DNA of 64,000 nt, taken from NCBI RefSeq assembly GCF_002120225.1, contig NZ_LAPZ01000002.1:372001-436000 (forward strand), written 5' to 3'. Source of the DNA: Tenacibaculum holothuriorum. GTDB taxonomy: Bacteria > Bacteroidota > Bacteroidia > Flavobacteriales > Flavobacteriaceae. The notes below the pieces were generated by a model. It made no database searches and had not been told where the DNA came from. It was given only the letters and a program-made list of their open reading frames with translations. Position 1 is the stretch's first letter. Each line of letters opens with the position of its first letter. Shown in pieces: positions 59,729 through 64,000 of this stretch. Position numbers and translations under genes: made by a program.

Positions 59729-61378
59729 ATGAACAATTTTTCATTTTTCAACCGAGCAAATATTCAACAAGAATTACAAGAAACAGAATTCGATATATTG
59801 ATTATCGGTGGAGGAATTACTGGAGCAGGAATTGCTTTAGACGCTGCCTCTAGAGGAATGAAAGTTGCTTTGGTTGAAAAAAATGATTTTGCTTCGGGAA
59901 CTTCTAGTAAATCAACGAAACTAATTCATGGAGGCTTACGTTACTTAAAACAATTCGATTTTTGGTTAGTAAAAGAAGTAGGAACCGAGCGTGCTATTGT
60001 ACATAAATTAGCCCCTCATTTGGTGATTCCTGAAAAAATGATTTTACCGCTTATTGAAGGTGGAACTTATGGTTCTTGGTTAACTTCTATCGGACTAAAA
60101 GTATATGATGTTTTAGCTTCTGTTGAAGGTGATGATAAGCGTAAAATGCTAGATAAAAACGAAGCATTAGAAAAAGAACCTTTATTACCAGAAAACATTT
60201 TAAACGGTGCTGGTTATTATGCAGAATACAGAACCGACGATGCTCGTTTAACTATTGAAATATTAAAAACCGCAAGTCAGTACGATGCACAAATCATCAA
60301 CTATACAAAGGCAGAAGAGTTTATTTATGAAAACAAACGAATAGTTGGAGCAAAGGTTACTGATGAATTCACAAAAAACAGCTACAATATCAAGGCTAAA
60401 TATGTGGTTAATGCTGCTGGACCTTGGGTAGATGAATTGCGTCAAATTAATAACTCTAAAATAGGAAAACGTTTACACTTAACTAAAGGAGTGCATTTGG
60501 TGGTTCCTCATGAAAAATTACCTGTAAAACAATCAGTTTATTTTGATATTCCTGATGGACGAATGATGTTTGCTATTCCTCGTGGAAAAGTAACTTATTT
60601 TGGAACTACAGATACCAACTATCAACAAGATAAAAACAATGTGGAAACTACTGTTGTAGATGCTTTATATTTAATTGAAGCGGTAAATAATATGTTTCCT
60701 GATATTACACTTACTTTAGAAGATATTGAATCTTCTTGGGCTGGTTTGCGTCCTTTAATTCATGAAGAAGGTAAATCGGCTTCAGAATTGTCTAGGAAAG
60801 ATGAAATTTTTGTTTCTGATACTAAACTAATTTCTATTGCTGGAGGTAAATTAACTGGATACCGAAAAATGGCGGAAAGAATTGTTGATATCGTAGCTAA
60901 GAAAATGAAACGTCGATTTGAAACTGATTTTGATCCAATTCAAACAGAAGATATTATACTAAGCGGTGGTCCTTTTCAGAATTATAAATCAGTAAATTTA
61001 TATAGTAACCAAGTTTATAAGCGAATCCAACCTTTTGGTTTATCTAAAAAAGATGCTAGTTATTTAGTACATAACTATGGAAAACAAACCGATATTATTT
61101 TAGACAAGTTTGATGAATTAGCTCTTGAAAATATTGAAGAGCGTTTATTAAAAGCTGAAGTTTGGTTTACCATTCGACATGAAATGACTTGTACTCCAAC
61201 CGACTTTTTTATGAGACGTACAGGACGTTTATTCTTTGATAAACCAAGTGTAGATGCTCATAAAGATTTTGTGGTTTCAGAATTTAAAAATCATTTTAAT
61301 TTAAGTGATGAAAAAACAGCTAGTCTAAATAAAGAACTCAACGAAAAAATTGCTTTTGCAATAGCTTTTAAAAAATAA
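59729..61378 (+). CDS. glpD: Glycerol-3-phosphate dehydrogenase/oxidase (FAD)
   Basis: A 549-residue flavoprotein that oxidises glycerol 3-phosphate to dihydroxyacetone phosphate and passes electrons to quinone at the inner membrane. The FAD motif I-I-G-G-G-I-T-G-A-G-I-A-L-D-A and the next block S-S-K-S-T-K-L-I-H-G-G-L-R-Y-L are the GlpD signatures. A-G-G-K-L-T-G-Y-R-K-M is also typical. The C-terminal domain of about 130 residues, with the conserved R-H-E-M-T-C-T-P-T-D-F, is complete. A TACATTTG element lies upstream at 59703-59710. No glpF or glpK is in the window. Confidence 0.95.
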   Translation: MNNFSFFNRANIQQELQETEFDILIIGGGITGAGIALDAASRGMKVALVEKNDFASGTSSKSTKLIHGGLRYLKQFDFWLVKEVGTERAIVHKLAPHLVIPEKMILPLIEGGTYGSWLTSIGLKVYDVLASVEGDDKRKMLDKNEALEKEPLLPENILNGAGYYAEYRTDDARLTIEILKTASQYDAQIINYTKAEEFIYENKRIVGAKVTDEFTKNSYNIKAKYVVNAAGPWVDELRQINNSKIGKRLHLTKGVHLVVPHEKLPVKQSVYFDIPDGRMMFAIPRGKVTYFGTTDTNYQQDKNNVETTVVDALYLIEAVNNMFPDITLTLEDIESSWAGLRPLIHEEGKSASELSRKDEIFVSDTKLISIAGGKLTGYRKMAERIVDIVAKKMKRRFETDFDPIQTEDIILSGGPFQNYKSVNLYSNQVYKRIQPFGLSKKDASYLVHNYGKQTDIILDKFDELALENIEERLLKAEVWFTIRHEMTCTPTDFFMRRTGRLFFDKPSVDAHKDFVVSEFKNHFNLSDEKTASLNKELNEKIAFAIAFKK

Positions 61379-61384
61379 AGAGAT

Positions 61385-61486
61385 TGTCATTCTGAACGAA
61401 GTGAAAGAATCTTATGTTTAGTAAGTTTCTTTTCGAGATTACTTCGAAATTCTGTTATTTAGATTCCTATTTTCACAGGAATGACA
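61385..61486. repeat. Interspersed fold-back repeat (TGTCATTC...GGAATGACA)
   Basis: A 102-bp element whose ends are inverted (TGTCATTC and GAATGACA). It starts with GTCATTCTGAACGAAGTGAA and ends with ATTCCTATTTTCACAGGAAT. Sequences of this type are common in intergenic regions of Bacteroidota. It is related to the short repeat at 32701-32728. It fills most of the 204-base gap between glpD and the next gene. Confidence 0.65.
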
Positions 61487-61582
61487 GTTTCAGCGGAAAT
61501 TCCGATGCAACTATATTGGGAATTCTTTCTGATTAAATTTCTCGTAATAACATTCACTTCAGTTTTAAACAACCTCCTTATT

Positions 61583-64000
61583 TTACTTAATAAGATACAG
61601 TAACCCTATGTTAAACGAATTAGAATAATACTGATCGTTTAAATACAATTCTCCATTAAAGTTTACAATAAAATATTTTTGTAACTGAAAGTTCACTTGC
61701 CCTCTAAATCTTGTAAAATACGTTGCATAACTATCGGAAAATACCATAGCATCTACAAAGGCAAATGTTTTATCCATATCAGTATTTAACTGATATTGTA
61801 AACCTCCTCCACCAAACAGTCGTTCTTTAACCATCCAATAAGGAAAACCTTGACGTAAATCGGCAGATCCAACACTATAAGTTCCTTCTAAAGCTGGACG
61901 AATTTGATGACTTCCGTAAGCAAATACAGGATAACTTAAAGACAATGTAGATGTTAAATTTTTTTCATTATCTGAATAATAATTTCCTTCTACATAAGCT
62001 ATCGCATTCAACTTATTTTTAAAGTTCTTCTCTGCATAAATTCCTACTTTATTTTTATAAATATTCTTAGTGTAGGCAGCTCCGTTTTTTACAGGTGCTA
62101 CTTCATATTCTGCAGAAATAAATGTATTATCTACGTTATAATTAACTCCTGCTCCTACATGATAAAAATAGTTTTCTCTGTCAGTTTCTAGTCGTGTTCT
62201 TGCATGATAATTTAATTTGTCATTTCCTCTACGAGAACTTTCAAATTTGTATTCAATACCATAAAGTTCTTTATCTACATTTTCTACTGAATTATTGCCT
62301 TGTAAAGCACTTACCGAAGTATTAGTTGCCGAAATACTGTGTACATTTAAATTATCGGTAACCATGCTATAAGTTGCCAATCGTTCGAAAGAAGCAATGT
62401 TATCTCTGTCGGTATTAATAACCGATGAAAATGTTATCGAATTTTTACCTTCTAAAATTAATACTCTTTCTATACTATCTCTTACTTTGGCAAATAAATA
62501 AATATCCTTAGCTTTTATAAATTCGTTTTGAAGTTTTTTGCTTTGTATAGTAAATTCATAATTCAACTGTTTTCTTAACGATTCATATTCTTTAGAATTT
62601 GAATTAATAGCAGAAGCTATTTTCCAAGCATTTAAAAAGTCTTTTCTTTCTAAATACATTTGACTCATTATTTTTTTAGCTAGATCATCTGTTGGATTTT
62701 TCGATATATATTCTTTAAAATAGGCATCTAACAAAGTATATTCTTTAGCTTCAAATAACCAATATAATTTAGTATCTATAGGTATTTCATCAGTAACATC
62801 TGACCAAGCCAACATTTTATCGTAATATTTTTTATCTTTAAAATACCATGTTATTTCCTTAGCTAGGGTAACATAGTCTTTTGATGGTTTTAGTCTATAT
62901 AAAATCTGATCTTTATTAGGCACTTCACTCCATAAAACATAAGAAACATAATTTGTCTTATTTTCTGAAGTTGGGTTTAGTAACACTAATTCTTTCAACT
63001 TTTTAGAAATATCAGTTACATTTTTTTCTGAATTATACTTTTTAATATACTCTTTTATAAAACTGATTTTTAAATCTTTACTTGGTGCTAATTCAGTTTT
63101 ACGAACTAACCACTTTCTTGAATCCTTCTCGTTGGTGTACCAAATTGTTTTTGCAGCTTCATCAGAAAAATTAGCAATCTCAAATTGTTTGTTTTCATTA
63201 AAATAAGTATCTAAATCATACCAAAATTGCTTTTCTTTTTGCTGCCAACTACAGTAAGTTACATACGTTTTCCAATCATCTTCATTATAATTATTACTAG
63301 TAAATAATTTAGTTCTTAATAAATTAGTTTTTTGTGCTAAGCTTAACTCTTTTTTAGCTTCTTTTTGGTCTACTTTTTTATTAAATAAAGCATCATAAGA
63401 TGCTAAAACTTGATTTGTTAAAAACTTATTTCTTTGAGGTGATACCATAGGAATTGTAATTTTATTCTTTTGAGTCTTTACTCCTATTAAAACTCCGTTG
63501 TGTAACGGGATTTGATGGTATTGAATTTTATTCTTTTGTAAATAATCAATCACTTTTCCTTTTTGAAAACTTGATACATACACAAACCAATCTTGATTTT
63601 TATTTCTATTCAAATTAGTAACAGAATAGTAGTCTGAATTTACATCGTGTTTATAGCTATTTAATCGAATATCTGCTACTCTTCTACCCGCTTCCTTAAC
63701 ATCAGTATATTTTGTAAAAGGATATGTTTTTGAATGATTTTGAAGAATCTCATCAAAAGTTGGTAACATCCCTTTCAATCCTTTTTTATTATCCTTCTTC
63801 CAGTTAAGTTCTGGTTCGTTTCGGTAACTAAAACTTCCTCTCGTTTTACTATTACTTTCATCTGGAATTTGATATACATCATCTGGATGAATAAAATGCG
63901 ACCAAATACCTGTAAACAAATATGTAGATTCTTTTAAATAACGTTTATCGCTGTCTAAATAATATCCAGAAGTAACTCTAGGAAATCCGAACATATTTTT
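61583..64000 (-). CDS. Large envelope protein with helical repeats and C-terminal beta-barrel (5' end outside window)
   Basis: The frame stays open to the window edge, so the N-terminus is missing; about 805 codons are visible. The first 100 visible residues (G-I-W-S-H-F-I-H-P-D-D-V-Y-Q-I-P-D) look like the end of a polysaccharide-deacetylase-like or DUF2194-type domain. Residues about 200-520 are helical, TPR-like. The last 240 residues form amphipathic strands (E-V-A-P-V-K-N-G-A-A-Y, L-S-L-S-Y-P-V-F-A) and end in L-L-Y-L-I-K, as an outer-membrane barrel. The order deacetylase - TPR - barrel resembles exopolysaccharide export proteins (PgaB/PgaA or PelA/PelB) joined in one chain. The assignment is tentative. 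Confidence 0.7.
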   Translation of the reverse strand, partial: KNMFGFPRVTSGYYLDSDKRYLKESTYLFTGIWSHFIHPDDVYQIPDESNSKTRGSFSYRNEPELNWKKDNKKGLKGMLPTFDEILQNHSKTYPFTKYTDVKEAGRRVADIRLNSYKHDVNSDYYSVTNLNRNKNQDWFVYVSSFQKGKVIDYLQKNKIQYHQIPLHNGVLIGVKTQKNKITIPMVSPQRNKFLTNQVLASYDALFNKKVDQKEAKKELSLAQKTNLLRTKLFTSNNYNEDDWKTYVTYCSWQQKEKQFWYDLDTYFNENKQFEIANFSDEAAKTIWYTNEKDSRKWLVRKTELAPSKDLKISFIKEYIKKYNSEKNVTDISKKLKELVLLNPTSENKTNYVSYVLWSEVPNKDQILYRLKPSKDYVTLAKEITWYFKDKKYYDKMLAWSDVTDEIPIDTKLYWLFEAKEYTLLDAYFKEYISKNPTDDLAKKIMSQMYLERKDFLNAWKIASAINSNSKEYESLRKQLNYEFTIQSKKLQNEFIKAKDIYLFAKVRDSIERVLILEGKNSITFSSVINTDRDNIASFERLATYSMVTDNLNVHSISATNTSVSALQGNNSVENVDKELYGIEYKFESSRRGNDKLNYHARTRLETDRENYFYHVGAGVNYNVDNTFISAEYEVAPVKNGAAYTKNIYKNKVGIYAEKNFKNKLNAIAYVEGNYYSDNEKNLTSTLSLSYPVFAYGSHQIRPALEGTYSVGSADLRQGFPYWMVKERLFGGGGLQYQLNTDMDKTFAFVDAMVFSDSYATYFTRFRGQVNFQLQKYFIVNFNGELYLNDQYYSNSFNIGLLYLIK

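Noticed and set aside
1..64000. CRISPR arrays, transposases, prophage or plasmid maintenance genes
   Set aside because: No regularly spaced repeats and no recombinase, capsid or partition proteins were recognised anywhere in the window.

Overview
The window is chromosomal DNA from a low-GC member of the Bacteroidota, most likely a marine Flavobacteriaceae (Tenacibaculum/Polaribacter-like; this placement is inference). Supporting signs are a type IX secretion C-terminal sorting domain, many lipoproteins with short lipoboxes, a three-subunit SdhCAB complex, DUF1501/DUF1800 and sigma/anti-sigma/beta-barrel modules, few clear Shine-Dalgarno sequences, and promoters of the flavobacterial TTG / TAnnTTTG type. 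Genes are tightly packed and many units end in strong hairpin terminators. No rRNA, tRNA, CRISPR array, transposase or phage gene was recognised.

Layout. 1-4.6 kb: end of a metallo-beta-lactamase-fold hydrolase, an S8 peptidase lipoprotein and an M1 peptidase lipoprotein. 4.6-12.2 kb is the accessory-looking part: a PepSY membrane protein with a membrane-bound AraC-type regulator, two tandem lipoproteins of an unrecognised family, a secreted T9SS beta-propeller protein, and two tandem ClpP-fold (COG3904-like) surface proteins, several separated by hairpins. 12.3-17.6 kb: glnS and sdhCAB. 17.7-20.8 kb: a DUF6973-like protein, an AraC regulator, two apparent minus-strand small RNA genes, and an AhpD-like / 34-residue zinc-ribbon / cupredoxin-like group. 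20.9-27.7 kb: dgt, an unknown gene plus candidate ncRNA between two near-identical terminators, nrdB-nrdA and trxA. 27.8-32.6 kb: S9 and M13 peptidase lipoproteins. 32.8-40.6 kb: orphan ABC ATPase, GreA-like factor and FAD oxidoreductase, lipoproteins, an SDR/aldo-keto reductase/AlbA_2 operon, and a single-gene cassette flanked by integron attC-like repeats. 40.7-47.7 kb: DUF1501/DUF1800 pair, divergent ECF sigma operon, HhH and OmpA envelope proteins, ankyrin protein. 47.8-61.4 kb: ALDH7-type dehydrogenase, isoaspartyl peptidase, a second ECF sigma module with lipoproteins, LuxE-like protein, TetR-controlled oxidase/PLP operon, YHS pair, glpD. 61.6-64 kb: 3' part of a large envelope protein ending in a beta-barrel.

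How the genes work together. Core metabolism is represented by succinate dehydrogenase, class Ia ribonucleotide reductase next to thioredoxin (one of its reductants) and dGTPase (nucleotide pool control), glutaminyl-tRNA synthetase and glycerol-3-phosphate dehydrogenase. Around this core lies a large set of envelope functions: four peptidases on lipoprotein signals, two ECF sigma/anti-sigma circuits (one with a good autoregulatory promoter), and many lipoproteins of unknown role.

The most promising unexplained items are the twin small RNA genes with a shared palindromic operator (19.24-19.55 kb), the attC-like cassette (39.8-40.7 kb), the 122-bp fold-back element (27.16-27.29 kb), the tandem D-x-N-x-D-G / E-E-V-x-H lipoproteins (6.3-8.0 kb), and the 1-kb block bounded by duplicated terminators (22.23-23.29 kb).
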